Origin: G958296245 sp965262055
GTDB lineage: Bacteria; Chloroflexota; Dehalococcoidia; Lucifugimonadales; G958296245
Assembly (NCBI GenBank): GCA_965262055.1
Contig: CBDHEI010000002.1
Location: 2,790,001 to 2,854,000 of the forward strand
DNA: 64,000 bases
Reading direction: 5' to 3'
The notes below the pieces were generated by a model. The model made no database searches, had not been told where the DNA came from, and saw nothing but the letters and a program-made list of their open reading frames with translations. Below are positions 52,876-62,831 of the stretch, in pieces; within the stretch, counting starts at the first letter, position 1; every line of letters starts with the position of its first letter. Both the position numbers and the translations under genes were made by a program.

Positions 52876-53880
52876 CTAGGTGACCTGGAGGGTAGGGGAG
52901 CGAAATGGGGGATTGATCCCGCTGGGCCCGAGAGGAATTACTTCCTTCTGGTACACCTGCACCCTGAACGACATGTAGTCGGGGACGAACATCCTGCCCT
53001 TGGCGTCCAGCTCCACCGACCGCGGGCCCCTGAGCCGCTTCTGCGGCTCCAGCACCGACATCTCCCGCAGGCGGTTGGGCTTGGCGTTCGACATCATGTA
53101 CTCCCGCGCCAGCTTCGACAGCGTCGCGTCGCCGATGAACCGGTCCACGTATCGACGCTCCTCGCTGAATTGCTGCACGCGGTTGTTGCCCGTATCCGCA
53201 ACATATATGTCGCCGTCGCCGTCCGTCGTCACCCCGGCGGGCCGGCGGAACTGACCCTCGCCGTCGCCGCTGGAGCCGAGCGCGAAGACCAGCTCGCCCT
53301 CCGCAGTGAACTTCTGGATCCGGTCGTTGCGCCAGTCCGCCACGAACACGCAGCCCTCGTCATCGACGGCCAGCCCCCACGGCATGTCGAGCTCGCCCTC
53401 CGCGCTGCCCTGCCTGCCCCAGCCCAGGATGTACTCGCCCTCGGCGGTGAACTTCTGGATGCGGTGGTTCATGGCGTCGGCCACTAAGACGTTGCCATCG
53501 GCATCTATAGCCACGCCCGCCGGCCTGCTGAGCTGCCCCTCGCCGCTGCCCGGGTCGCCCCACGTGCGCACCACCTCGCCGTCCTTGGTCAATGTCGTGA
53601 TGCGGTTCAGCGCTTCGTCCGACACGATCAGGTTCTCGTCGCGGTCGAGCGCAAGCGCCACCGGCCACTTGAACTTGCCTTCGTCGCTTCCGCCGCCCGC
53701 GATCACGCCCAGGATGTCGTCCTCGATCGACAGCTTCGTGATCTCGCCCGCGCGCCCCAGCACGTACACCACCCCGTCGCTGTCTATCGCGACGTCCACG
53801 GGCGTGTTCGTCACCCGCCTCATCCCGATCGTCTTCAGATATGGGAACCCGGCCCTCAGGAGTCCGTACGCTCTTGGCAT
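52876..53880 (-). CDS. NHL-repeat beta-propeller protein
   Basis: The product has 334 residues with about six NHL repeats of the form GDGEGQFRRPAGVTTDGDGDIYVADTGNNRVQQF. The blades form a ring suited to binding proteins, RNA or glycans. No signal peptide and no catalytic motif were seen. AGGAGG lies about 12 bases before the ATG. Role unknown; it precedes the remnant YdeI-like fragment. Confidence 0.85.
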   Translation of the reverse strand: MPRAYGLLRAGFPYLKTIGMRRVTNTPVDVAIDSDGVVYVLGRAGEITKLSIEDDILGVIAGGGSDEGKFKWPVALALDRDENLIVSDEALNRITTLTKDGEVVRTWGDPGSGEGQLSRPAGVAIDADGNVLVADAMNHRIQKFTAEGEYILGWGRQGSAEGELDMPWGLAVDDEGCVFVADWRNDRIQKFTAEGELVFALGSSGDGEGQFRRPAGVTTDGDGDIYVADTGNNRVQQFSEERRYVDRFIGDATLSKLAREYMMSNAKPNRLREMSVLEPQKRLRGPRSVELDAKGRMFVPDYMSFRVQVYQKEVIPLGPSGINPPFRSPTLQVT

Positions 53881-53957
53881 CGTTATCTACGACCTCCTAG
53901 ATTGTTGACATTCGACTATCGGTTGGTCACGTCATAGGGAACGATAGCGCTCCCCAC

Positions 53958-54006
53958 CTACAATCCTAATCCTGAAAATCCCCTAATCCTACGAATCCTG
54001 ATTCAG
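53958..54006. repeat. AATCCT-rich intergenic repeat
   Basis: The stretch has four AATCCT copies in a short distance and ends GATTCAGAC. Related stretches occur near 43503-43556 and 62880-62928, which end CAGTTCAG. It looks like a dispersed intergenic sequence; the cause is not known. Confidence 0.4.
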
Positions 54007-54008
54007 AC

Positions 54009-55151
54009 CTACGCCGCCTCCACGAAGGGCCGTATCTGCTCGAACCGCCCGTTCACGATGGGCGGCGCCTCGAGCGACAGCCACTGCTCCAACACCGTGG
54101 AGTACAGCCCTCGGAAGTCATAGGTGTGGCGCAGGTCCTCGCCGTTCAGCCACTGGTCCGGCGCCAGAGGAGGGTACTCGGCGTACAGGCCGCCCGCGAC
54201 CCTGTCCCCGATAAGGAAGGCGCCGCCCCCGGAGCCGTGGTCGGTCCCCGTGCCGTTGTCCATCATCCGTCTCCCGAACTCCGTGAAGACCATTATCACC
54301 ACCTCGTCGGAGGCGTCGTGGTCCCGAAGGTCCTGCATGAAGTCCATGATCGCGCCCGACAGGTCGGAGAGCAGCACCGGGTGGTCCGGCATCTCGTTGG
54401 CGTGCGTGTCGTAACCGCCATGCTGCACGTAGAAGATGCGCGTCCCCAGGCCCGCCGTGTGCACCCTCGCCACGTCGCGCAGGTTCCCCGCGATGGCGTT
54501 CCCCGCATACTCGACGTTGGACTCGTACATCGCCGGGGCCGCCTTGAGCTGGTCCGCGCCCGTCAGCACGTCCATGCCCGTCTGCGCCAGGTATTCCATG
54601 ACCGGACCCGTCCCGATGGCCGGGCTGTACATGCTCTTGAAGGTGTTCAACGCCTCTTCCCGCTGGCGCTCCTCGGATATGCCCGTCAGCAGCCCGTAGC
54701 TGTCCAGGTTCCCCACGGAGGTCACCGGCACTCCGGTCACCGACATGGCCCTCGGCAGGCCCCTGCCGAGGTTGACCCCTGTCAGCACGTTCTCCTTCTT
54801 CGGGTCCAGCTCCCGGATGGCGCGGCCGACCCAGCCCTCGGTGCCCAGGGCGACGGGCTCGCACGTGTGCATGATGTCCATGGCGCGGAAGTGCGACCGG
54901 CTCGAGTTCGGGTATCCGATGCCCTGCACGACGCCCACCTTACCCTGGTCGTACAGCTCCTTGAGTGGCGCCGCAGAGGGGTGGAACGCCAGCGTGTCGT
55001 CGATCGGCAGCGCCTCCTCCTCCTTGACGCGCACCAGCGGCCTGGCGTCGTGGTACGCCGGGTTGGTGTAGGGGACCACGGTGTTCATGAAGTCGTTGCC
55101 GCCCGAAAGCTGTAAGACGACTAGGACCGGGGCCTTTCCGTTGCCTTCCAT
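54009..55151 (-). CDS. DUF1501-domain protein
   Basis: The product has 380 residues. VLVVLQLSGGNDFMNTVVPY near the start and TEFGRRMMDNGTGTDHGSGG with a conserved His/Asp region match DUF1501, an alkaline-phosphatase-fold family typically paired with DUF1800. CAGGAGG precedes the ATG. The two genes lie side by side on the minus strand, as usual. A TAT or Sec signal, common in this family, is not obvious here. Biochemical role not known. Confidence 0.87.
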   Translation of the reverse strand: MEGNGKAPVLVVLQLSGGNDFMNTVVPYTNPAYHDARPLVRVKEEEALPIDDTLAFHPSAAPLKELYDQGKVGVVQGIGYPNSSRSHFRAMDIMHTCEPVALGTEGWVGRAIRELDPKKENVLTGVNLGRGLPRAMSVTGVPVTSVGNLDSYGLLTGISEERQREEALNTFKSMYSPAIGTGPVMEYLAQTGMDVLTGADQLKAAPAMYESNVEYAGNAIAGNLRDVARVHTAGLGTRIFYVQHGGYDTHANEMPDHPVLLSDLSGAIMDFMQDLRDHDASDEVVIMVFTEFGRRMMDNGTGTDHGSGGGAFLIGDRVAGGLYAEYPPLAPDQWLNGEDLRHTYDFRGLYSTVLEQWLSLEAPPIVNGRFEQIRPFVEAA

Positions 55152-55198
55152 GAAACGCCTCCTGGCTTTCTGTCCCGAACTCCTGATTCCGATTAAGT

Positions 55199-55221
55199 CC
55201 CTTCCCCCTCAGGGGGAAGGG
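55199..55221. repeat. Perfect 11-bp inverted repeat
   Basis: CCCTTCCCCCT and AGGGGGAAGGG flank a single C in the 90-base gap between the DUF1800 and DUF1501 genes. It may act as a terminator or be a REP-like element. Confidence 0.55.
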
Positions 55222-55241
55222 TAGGATGGGGGAAAGCCCCC

Positions 55242-56630
55242 CTAAGCCATCTGGTACTCCCTCGAAGCCACCACCAGTTGCAGCATCCGCGTCGCCCTCG
55301 CCGTGCTCACCTCCGCCTCCTCCTCGGTGGCGAAGCTCATGTCTCCGCCCGTCTCGGCGAACCTCGACAGGCTCGCCCGCGTCTCCGCGCCCGCGGCGAA
55401 GGGGCCGGCCAACTCCAGCGACCGCTCCACGAGCTGGTCGGCGGGCAGGGTGCTCCTGCCGCCCATGAGCCCTTCGATGAAGCTCTGGACTCCGGGCTTG
55501 TCCGGGGCCACCTCGTTCACCGCGAAGTTGACCCGCTCGTTGAGCGTCCCGCCGTCGATCCACTCCTTGCCCGTGTGCCACCCCTCCACCGTGGGCGGGT
55601 TGAGTAGCTCCTGTCCCATCACCTTGGTCGCTTCGGCGTAGGCGTCGAAGCCGGGCTCCGGAAACCTGTGCGTCCCCACCAGCTTGAGCACGCCAGAGAC
55701 CAGCTCCGCCGGGCTCTTCACCTTCCGTTGCCGCGCGTTCTTGAAGAAGTCGGAGTTGAACAGCACGCGTAGTACCGACCTGATCTCGTAGCCGGACTCG
55801 AAGTACGCCGCCGTCATGGCGTCGATGGCGTCGGGGTCCCTGGGAGGCTCGACGCTCCACGCCGGCACCTGGGCCTCGTCGGCTACGAAGAAGTTGTACA
55901 GGTGTCTGGCGATGAACCTGGGCGCCGCCGGCTGACGCGCGACTATCTCGATGATATCCTCGCCGTCGAAACGGCCATTCTCGCCGAGGAACGACTTCTC
56001 GCTGTCGTCGTGCACCTCGGGGTCGTAGACGAAGGACGCCTCGTAGTGACCGTGCGGGTACAGGGGGATGGGCTGGCTGAATGTCCAGCCGGTGAAGGCC
56101 CGCGCCGCCATCTTCAGGTCCTGCTCGGTGTAGTTCCCGACGCCCATCGAGAAGAGCTCCAGCAGCTCGCGTCCGTAGTTCTCGTTCGGCTCTCCCCGGT
56201 GGTTCTCGTTGTTGTCCAACCAGAAGATCATCGCCGGGTCTCTGGACAGCTCCATGAGGATCGTGGGAAGGTCGCGCATCCCCACCCGGCGGAAGGTGGC
56301 GATCTGCCGGTTCAGGGAGACGGGATGCTCGCTCTTCGAGTACGCCGTGGCGAATACATGGTGCCAGAACAGCGCCATCTTCTCCTGTAGCGGGCGTCTC
56401 GTGTTGACCATCCGGTACATCCACGGCGCGGCCCCGGCGGACGTCACGTCCCAGCCGAAGTAGCGCCCCATGATGTCCACGTCCACCTCTGGGAAGCGCT
56501 CCGGGTGCAGGAGGTCTTCGACAACGTCCTCGTACTCTCTCGCCGCGGCCGCTTCAAGCTCCTCGCGCGTCGCTCCGAAGCCGGCTCGCCGGTACAGGTG
56601 GGCCATTAGGGCGATCTTGTCGTCAGCCAT
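55242..56630 (-). CDS. DUF1800-domain protein
   Basis: The product has 462 residues from the ATG at 56630, chosen because GAGGAGCTG lies just upstream; a frame extension to 56660 has no such site. HLYRRAGFGATREELEAAA is the DUF1800 start, followed by MALFWHHVFATAYSK and NENYGRELLELFSMGVGNYTEQD, all hallmarks of the family. The function is not known; it is usually paired with DUF1501 as here. Confidence 0.9.
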   Translation of the reverse strand: MADDKIALMAHLYRRAGFGATREELEAAAAREYEDVVEDLLHPERFPEVDVDIMGRYFGWDVTSAGAAPWMYRMVNTRRPLQEKMALFWHHVFATAYSKSEHPVSLNRQIATFRRVGMRDLPTILMELSRDPAMIFWLDNNENHRGEPNENYGRELLELFSMGVGNYTEQDLKMAARAFTGWTFSQPIPLYPHGHYEASFVYDPEVHDDSEKSFLGENGRFDGEDIIEIVARQPAAPRFIARHLYNFFVADEAQVPAWSVEPPRDPDAIDAMTAAYFESGYEIRSVLRVLFNSDFFKNARQRKVKSPAELVSGVLKLVGTHRFPEPGFDAYAEATKVMGQELLNPPTVEGWHTGKEWIDGGTLNERVNFAVNEVAPDKPGVQSFIEGLMGGRSTLPADQLVERSLELAGPFAAGAETRASLSRFAETGGDMSFATEEEAEVSTARATRMLQLVVASREYQMA

Positions 56631-56731
56631 CGTCAGCTCCTCGAAGCGGTGCTCCGGCATAGCCGGGCCGGGGCAGGGGAGGCCAAGTCCCTAGAGGGTG
56701 AGTGATAGGTGCCTGCCGGGCCATATTGTCC

Positions 56732-56774
56732 GTTCGCCCTGAGCCTGTCGAAGGGTCGTTTCATGGTTCGACAA
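56732..56774. repeat. Dispersed CCCTGAGCCTGTCGAAGGG palindrome
   Basis: CCCTGAGCCTGTCGAAGGG (56737-56755) plus a TTCGACA arm (56767-56773) pairing with TGTCGAA (56746-56752) matches a repeat commonly seen between genes in many GC-rich bacteria. It lies in the gap between the DUF1800 and cupredoxin genes. Confidence 0.6.
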
Positions 56775-56978
56775 TCCCATCAAGGACCGCTAGGGGCGGC
56801 ATGCCTCTGCCTCCAAGCACAATATACTACCTCTCACCCACCGTTTCCACCGAAACGCGGCTTGAGATTCGTGCCCCTTCGTGCCTTTCGTGGACGAGTT
56901 GGGACAACTCCCGCGACGAATCCTGACATGGCGGCAACGGTGTCCACCGGCTATACTTGTACATGAGGTGACGGATTC

Positions 56979-57422
56979 ATGCGCAAGAGCCTGATACTGG
57001 TACTAGTGGCCCTGCTGGGACTCACGTTCGCGGCCATCGCATGCGGAGGCGGCGGAGACGCCGAACCCACAGCCCGCCCCAAGACAACCACAGCACGCCC
57101 AACGGCGGCCCCCTCTACTTCTCTCCCCTCGAAGGACCCCAACGTCGTGAAGGTCGAGAACCAGGACACGGGCGGCACCGGCGAGTACAAATTCGTTCCA
57201 AAGGACTTCACCTTCAAGGTCGGCGACACCATCACCTTCGAGATGTCCGGCGAGACCGAGTTCCACACCTTCACCGTCGACGAGCTAGGCATAGACGAGG
57301 TAGTCGACGGCGGCGAGACCGTCACCTTCGACGTCACCTTCGACAAGCCCGGCCAGTTCGAGCTCATCTGCATCACCCACCAGGCCTTCGGCATGACCGG
57401 CACCATCACCGTCACCGAGTAG
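56979..57422 (+). CDS. Cupredoxin-domain lipoprotein (plastocyanin-like)
   Basis: The product has 147 residues. The signal peptide ends in AAIACGG, a likely lipobox with Cys22. A Thr/Pro linker is followed by the cupredoxin fold: EFHTFTV supplies one His ligand, and ELICITHQAFGM supplies Cys, His and Met, a type 1 copper site. It probably carries electrons at the outer face of the membrane. No clear ribosome binding site precedes the ATG. The 3' tail is repeated at 62832. Confidence 0.85.
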   Translation: MRKSLILVLVALLGLTFAAIACGGGGDAEPTARPKTTTARPTAAPSTSLPSKDPNVVKVENQDTGGTGEYKFVPKDFTFKVGDTITFEMSGETEFHTFTVDELGIDEVVDGGETVTFDVTFDKPGQFELICITHQAFGMTGTITVTE

Positions 57423-57768
57423 CTCCCTCTATTCTTAGGGGCGTAGAGTTCCTGAGTGCGGGTCTTGGATCGCTGGCTACCAATCCATCCCTAGACTCCG
57501 TTTGGAGTATCATCCGGGATTTCCCATATTGGGAGTCTTCAGGCTCAAGGGGCAGCCCAAACGAGATGTTAGCATCATAGTCAGGTCCTGCAAGGCCAGT
57601 CAATCGCCGGTCTATCCGATAAGAGATGCGTTTGCAGTCGTAGAGCACCCTTCTTGTCCGTCTTCATCGTCCTCGTGTCCCCTGCCAGTGGGGTGAAAGC
57701 GCATTGAAGACAAGGCGACTCCCTGGAGCGCTCTCCCCCTCTTGGCAAGATCGTGGTTGTACCCTCCC
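57423..57768. other. Gap containing the left end of the IS element
   Basis: The first 96 bases after the cupredoxin stop hold nothing recognised. From 57519 the IS1380-type element begins; a minus-strand reading frame inside it (57581-58081) looks like a shadow. Confidence 0.5.
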
Positions 57769-59256
57769 TCAGCTTGGCGCCGGCGATAACCGGCCGATAC
57801 GATCCAACACTCCCTGGAACAACCGTCGAGGAACCGACATCTCGGATAACTGAAAGATCAACCACCGGGAGTGCCGCACCAGACGGCCTCCCATCTTGAT
57901 CAGCTTGACCTGCACGCTCCGCAGCGACCAGTGCTTGACCGCCTTGGGCAGACACAGCCGGCGAAGGAAGTTCCCAAGGTTGTACGCCAGGACGAACAGA
58001 GATAGACGCACCCGGTTGGCCACGAACCGATGGCACGACAGCCGAGTCCAGTTCAGCGCGTACTTCCCCTCCTTGATCCACTGCTCGGCTGTCCCGCGAC
58101 CATTGTAGAATCGCACCACTCCTTCGGGGCCAGCCGTCATGCTCGTGACTATGAAGCCCACCCGGGGGAATAGCTCTCCCCTATGCCACTCCACCTTGGC
58201 CACCACCCGCCGAGCGCGGTCCCAACTCCCGGCACGATACCAGAAGTCGTCGTATAGGATCACTGGACGCTTCGGCGGCCTCCCCACAGGCCTCCTGAGC
58301 AGAGGGGCGATCTCCCGTTGCAGCACCTCGTTGCCGGGGAGTCTTATAGCGTAAAGGACGTGCCGCTCCTCGAGGTACTCATAGATGTCCGGCTTGGCGA
58401 ATGCGGCATCGGCACGAAAGTACCGCCGCACTCCTGTCGCCCCGTAGCGGGACAGGATCGGATCCAATACATCACGCCACCTGTGCGCGCTATGTACGTT
58501 CCCCGCACGGAGCATCGCCCCCTCGCAGTCACCGAACTGGTTGAACACGAACAAAGGGTGATAGCACGTGCTCCCAAAGTGACCGTTGTACGACGCTCCC
58601 TCCTGTCCTCCATGTACCGGACTCTCCGAACTGTCCATGTCCAAGATCACCCGCCGGTGCGCTGTGTGCGTCATCGCCCGGTCCACCCACGTAGCGTTCA
58701 CTCGGCCCAACCCTTCCACGTTGCCGTCTTGGGTAAGCACCTCGGTCTCGAACCGGCTGATGGTGTTGGTGCTGGCGGCCGGTCTCTCAGGACCACCTCG
58801 CCGTCCAACGACTACCCGCATCGTCGGGTCCTGGGCCAACCGTTCAGCGTCGTTGGTATCCTCGTAGCCCGCCAGACGACTGTACACCGACTGCCTGAGA
58901 AGGCCCATCAATCGGTGCTGCACGTTACGACCGCCACGGCTCTCCTGCAGACACTCATTCGCCGTCTCCGTCAGCCCCAGTGCATCGTCCAACTCGCGGC
59001 AGGCCAGCAGCCCAGCGTCCGAGGTGATGGTAGCGCCGCGAAACTCCAACCGTACACGTCGGTCGAAACGGAGCGTGGCGCGGGGGTTGGTGCTTTCACC
59101 CATTGGGTGCCTCCTGAGTGGGTACGTTATCAAGAACTAGAGTAGTCGCTCACGACCAGTCTAGCACTCATGATAACCACTGTGCTCTGCTATTCGGCTA
59201 CATCGGGTATCGCTGTTGCTGATTACGGCAAGCCCTGCAGGGTTGATATGGGAAAT
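57519..59256 (-). mobile_element. IS1380-family insertion sequence
   Basis: The element is bounded by candidate 11-bp terminal inverted repeats ATTTCCCATAT (57519-57529) and ATATGGGAAAT (59246-59256), giving about 1.74 kb, close to the family's usual size. No clear target duplication flanks it, so ends may be off by a few bases. It lies between the cupredoxin gene and the PIN gene. Confidence 0.7.
57769..59103 (-). CDS. IS1380-family transposase
   Basis: The product has 444 residues from the ATG at 59103, preceded by CAGGAGG; an upstream in-frame ATG is weaker. LDMDSSESPVHGGQEGASYN supplies the first Asp, FRADAAFAKPDIYEYLEE the second, and AEQWIKEGKYALNW the Glu of the DDE site, as in IS1380 transposases, which cut and join DNA ends. 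The frame is full-length and intact, so the element may still be active. Confidence 0.9.
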   Translation of the reverse strand: MGESTNPRATLRFDRRVRLEFRGATITSDAGLLACRELDDALGLTETANECLQESRGGRNVQHRLMGLLRQSVYSRLAGYEDTNDAERLAQDPTMRVVVGRRGGPERPAASTNTISRFETEVLTQDGNVEGLGRVNATWVDRAMTHTAHRRVILDMDSSESPVHGGQEGASYNGHFGSTCYHPLFVFNQFGDCEGAMLRAGNVHSAHRWRDVLDPILSRYGATGVRRYFRADAAFAKPDIYEYLEERHVLYAIRLPGNEVLQREIAPLLRRPVGRPPKRPVILYDDFWYRAGSWDRARRVVAKVEWHRGELFPRVGFIVTSMTAGPEGVVRFYNGRGTAEQWIKEGKYALNWTRLSCHRFVANRVRLSLFVLAYNLGNFLRRLCLPKAVKHWSLRSVQVKLIKMGGRLVRHSRWLIFQLSEMSVPRRLFQGVLDRIGRLSPAPS

Positions 59257-59348
59257 GTGGGATCATGATGCTCCAGACGATGTGGCGTCGCAGCTTGAGA
59301 CGATAGCAATAATGTCGGTGGCCCTTCTGACAACGAAGGTCTGAGCCA

Positions 59349-60728
59349 ATGGAGAGCAGGATGGTAGCGCCGGAGAACCTCATGGACGCCGTCAGCCGAC
59401 TCAAGCCGCGGGCGATACTGCTGCTGGACACCAACACAGTCATGGACGCTCCCAAGCTCGACTCATATGATATCAATTCACCAGGGCCATTTCTGCTAGT
59501 TATCCCTCTCGTCGTAGACAACGAACTCATGAGCGTGAAGCTAGGGGGTAGGGACGAACGGACCAAGCAAAAGGCTTCACGTGCCTGGAATTTTTTGAAC
59601 AAACTTTATGAGGGAGGTAATCCAACTCGAGGAATTGATCTCGACAGCGGTCGCTGGCTGGTCACGGCGAAGTCCCCTGAGCCCCCGGATCTCGGTGGGG
59701 CAGAGGATCAACAGATTTTCAGAAATCTAGGAAGGGTTGACACCGCGCTACTGAGGCTGGCGGCTGCTTGCGCGCAGGACTGTCCCGATACCTCGACGGT
59801 GCTTGTCACCGGAGACAGGAATCTCACGCATGTCTCGAAGGCTCAAGGCCTTTCTGTTTGCCGACTCTCTGACCTGAGCTCACCTGAGGTGTTGGAGAAG
59901 GTGCTTGTTTGCGCCGGATCCATTCGAGTCTCTAATATTGACTTTTCTGCACTTCTTGACCGCGATGTGGAACGGCCCGTGAAGATATCGATGACGCTCG
60001 AAGAGCTCAGGAGCGAAGGGGATGCTTTGATTGCCCAGGGATCGGGTCGTCTCAGCTACGACGAAGCACGATTCCCTTTCCGTTGGACATTCCCCTACCC
60101 AGACTTAGCGTCCTACGAGAAGCCAGATACGGTCGATGTCCACGAGTTGGACGAGAGTGCAGTCATGTCATCTGAGAACCTCGACTTCATGGGCGCGGAC
60201 GAGCAACTCCCGGAACCCGTAAAGAAGTTCGTGTGCAGTCTACTTGAGGATTCTGCCCGATGGTCGGACACAGGTAAGTCCTTACAGTCTCCACTAACGC
60301 GACTGCGCTTCAACTTAGTCTGGCACTCTGCCATGGGCACTTTGATAGGAGAGCCATATCGTCATCGAGCCGAAATCCACAAGAAGCTGATGAGCCAAGA
60401 GTCGGTGAGCACGTACGACCACCTCACCAGTCAACATTACCGACACCTGAGGTCATTGCAAGATGGAACAGCCGAGAGTTTCGGTTGCGCATATCGCTCA
60501 ATGTTTCAATTGAATGAGGCTTTGTATGGACTATTGGGATTGGAGGAAGAGTACGATCCAGAAGGCGGGCCATTGGACTTGGTATCCGCGCTGATATTCT
60601 TTCTTGATACTGCTTTGGGAACGTGGTCGGTTGGTGAGACACGAGAAGCGGAGTGGGTCTACAGTCCATTCTCTTGGCTCGAACACAACAACGAAGCTTC
60701 CAATGATAGCCGTCAAGCATCTCACTGA
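59349..60728 (+). CDS. PIN-domain protein with unknown C-terminal domain
   Basis: The product has 459 residues. The N-terminal PIN domain (residues about 20-175) has ILLLDTNTVMDAP, VIPLVVDNELM and VLVTGDRNLTHVSKAQGL, the aspartates of a PhoH-type PIN RNase. The helical C-terminal half (from about residue 200) is not recognised. Sequence is visibly more A/T-rich than flanking genes. It lies 92 bases from an IS1380 element and 59 bases before a TPR gene on the same strand. RNA cleavage by the PIN part is expected from the family. Confidence 0.8.
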   Translation: MESRMVAPENLMDAVSRLKPRAILLLDTNTVMDAPKLDSYDINSPGPFLLVIPLVVDNELMSVKLGGRDERTKQKASRAWNFLNKLYEGGNPTRGIDLDSGRWLVTAKSPEPPDLGGAEDQQIFRNLGRVDTALLRLAAACAQDCPDTSTVLVTGDRNLTHVSKAQGLSVCRLSDLSSPEVLEKVLVCAGSIRVSNIDFSALLDRDVERPVKISMTLEELRSEGDALIAQGSGRLSYDEARFPFRWTFPYPDLASYEKPDTVDVHELDESAVMSSENLDFMGADEQLPEPVKKFVCSLLEDSARWSDTGKSLQSPLTRLRFNLVWHSAMGTLIGEPYRHRAEIHKKLMSQESVSTYDHLTSQHYRHLRSLQDGTAESFGCAYRSMFQLNEALYGLLGLEEEYDPEGGPLDLVSALIFFLDTALGTWSVGETREAEWVYSPFSWLEHNNEASNDSRQASH

Positions 60729-60787
60729 CCAGGTCGACGTGTACCAATAACCTCTAAAGGGTCACACAGCGAACTTGAAAGCACATC

Positions 60788-62407
60788 ATGAGAGTTGAAG
60801 TGTTTTTCCGTGACATCCTGTTTCGATTAGCCCAGCCTCTTATGACGGACCAGACAATCGAATGGCGTAACCTGAAACAGGCGTCTGGGTATCTCGAGAG
60901 GGGATGTCCTGATGATGCGATGGACATCATCCAGAGGGCTACAGACTCCGGTACGAATAACCCCTTCTTCTACCAACTTAGGGGACTCATCTACGAATTG
61001 GAAATGAAGCATGACAAGGCGATATCAGATTTTAGTAAAGCTATAGACTTGGGCACTAGCGAGTCCGGATCGTATCTTGCCAGTTTGTACTACAGCAGAG
61101 GAATGGTCTGGAACAAACTCAGGGAGTACGAGAAAGCCGTCAACGACCTCAGCATTGCCATAGATCTGAATCCCGACGCCTACATTCACTTGGAAAGAGG
61201 AGACGCCTATACGCAATTGGGAGAGTATTATGCAGCGCTCGACGACTACGATCAAGCCCTCACTCTCGACCCAGGGGCCGACGCCTACACCGCCAGAGGG
61301 ATCGCATACTATCGGTTGCAAGATCATGACAAAGCCTTGAATGACTTCAATAGGGCGACCCTGATTGACCAATCCGCTACTGAGGCTTTTGTCATGCGAG
61401 CCACGATCTACCAGCACCAGGAAAACTACAGAGTTGCGATTGATGAGTACACGCAAGCAATAGCTCTAATCGCCGAAAATACCGACACTGACATATCTAA
61501 TCTGAAATTGCTGAACATCGATATCCAGCATGGGTTATACGAATTAGCAATCCTGGACCTTGGTAACGCATTTTGTGCGAGGGGCGTCTGTCGCTCGCGC
61601 ACGAAGGACTACGATGGAGCCCTCGCCGACTTCGAGGCTGCCATTAAGCTCATCCCTACGAGTGCAAACTTCTACTGCGCGCGAAGTCTTGCCTACGCCG
61701 AGATGGGCGAACATGAGAAGGCTATGGAAGCCCTGGCGGTGGCAATTGAGCTCGAACCCGGGAGTGCGAATCCTCTTTTCGTGAGGGCGAAACTTCATTT
61801 GGATAAAACGAGAGTACAGGACGCAATTGCAGATGCAGATCGAGCGATCGAACTTGATCCGAGTCGGAGTGATCCCTATTGGATCAGAGGATGGGCTCGT
61901 CTCCATCTTGGAAAATATGAGAGGGCAATAGAGGACTTCGACAGAGCGATTGAAGTGGCATCAGGGCATCACTCGGCACCAGATACGCAGAGCGGTGCCG
62001 AGCTAACGCTAGGATCGTCGATTGTGTCTGCTGTGTATGCATCTCGGGGCCTCGCCCACCTACTGTCGGGCAATGATTCTAACGCTAGAGACGACTTTAG
62101 AAGAACTCTGGAGCTAGGATATAGTCAGGCCGAGATTGAAGAAGAAATAGCAGAACTGCCTCTAGATGAGCAAGTTAGAGAAACAGTCATGAGTCTTGTT
62201 CGGAGCATTGCTACAGATAGACGAACCGGAGTTACCGTCCAATCCGAGGACTTAATGTCAAGGGCTCAGACACGGAGGCACCCCACGGACTCTGGTAGGT
62301 TTGTAGCGATGGCCCTAGTGAAAGAGCGTAGTACATTGAGCAAAGATGAGTACACCAGGCTATTCGGAGACTGGGGTTTTTCGACATCGAGACTGGCAAG
62401 ACCCTAA
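60788..62407 (+). CDS. TPR-repeat protein
   Basis: The product has 539 residues with around ten TPR repeats, for example ASLYYSRGMVWNKLREYEKA, LERGDAYTQLGEYYAALDDY and YWIRGWARLHLGKYERAIED. A C-terminal region (from about 470) is unrelated and is rich in Arg and Ser. TPRs bind other proteins, so it may be a partner or sensor for the PIN protein just upstream. An ATG at 60842 is an alternative start. No signal peptide seen. Base composition matches the PIN gene, not the surroundings. Confidence 0.82.
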   Translation: MRVEVFFRDILFRLAQPLMTDQTIEWRNLKQASGYLERGCPDDAMDIIQRATDSGTNNPFFYQLRGLIYELEMKHDKAISDFSKAIDLGTSESGSYLASLYYSRGMVWNKLREYEKAVNDLSIAIDLNPDAYIHLERGDAYTQLGEYYAALDDYDQALTLDPGADAYTARGIAYYRLQDHDKALNDFNRATLIDQSATEAFVMRATIYQHQENYRVAIDEYTQAIALIAENTDTDISNLKLLNIDIQHGLYELAILDLGNAFCARGVCRSRTKDYDGALADFEAAIKLIPTSANFYCARSLAYAEMGEHEKAMEALAVAIELEPGSANPLFVRAKLHLDKTRVQDAIADADRAIELDPSRSDPYWIRGWARLHLGKYERAIEDFDRAIEVASGHHSAPDTQSGAELTLGSSIVSAVYASRGLAHLLSGNDSNARDDFRRTLELGYSQAEIEEEIAELPLDEQVRETVMSLVRSIATDRRTGVTVQSEDLMSRAQTRRHPTDSGRFVAMALVKERSTLSKDEYTRLFGDWGFSTSRLARP

Positions 62408-62831
62408 AGCACCGTAGACCTATACCGTCACTTTACTTCAACTGCAGATACGGTGCTGTGCCTTTATAGTTTATACGAAACACGAACATCGTTATCATCC
62501 TAATATGTTGGATCAACTCCCCCCTCAAAAGAGAAAGGACGCCAAGCATAATCTCATGACGATCGTCCCAAAGAGTGGTAGGGAGCGTGAGGCTTTTGAG
62601 GAACTGCTCATTTGAGCAGTGGGTGGAGGCAACTACAGGCTGACGGTGCTCAGTTTGTGGACCGAGGTCAGCAGCAACAATGATTGTTCGATGGGATACT
62701 GTGGGCTTCGTGGGTGGGTGTGTTCTCTGCTGTGCTAGCGGCACGAGACGAATCTGCATCTGTTCCTGAGGAGCTACCGGCCCAGAAGGCCGCTCTAAGC
62801 CAAAGTTCCTCAGATCACATCCCAAGCCACT

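Noticed and set aside
57581..58081. Minus-strand frame within the IS element
   Set aside because: It overlaps the transposase on the same strand in another frame and has no domain.
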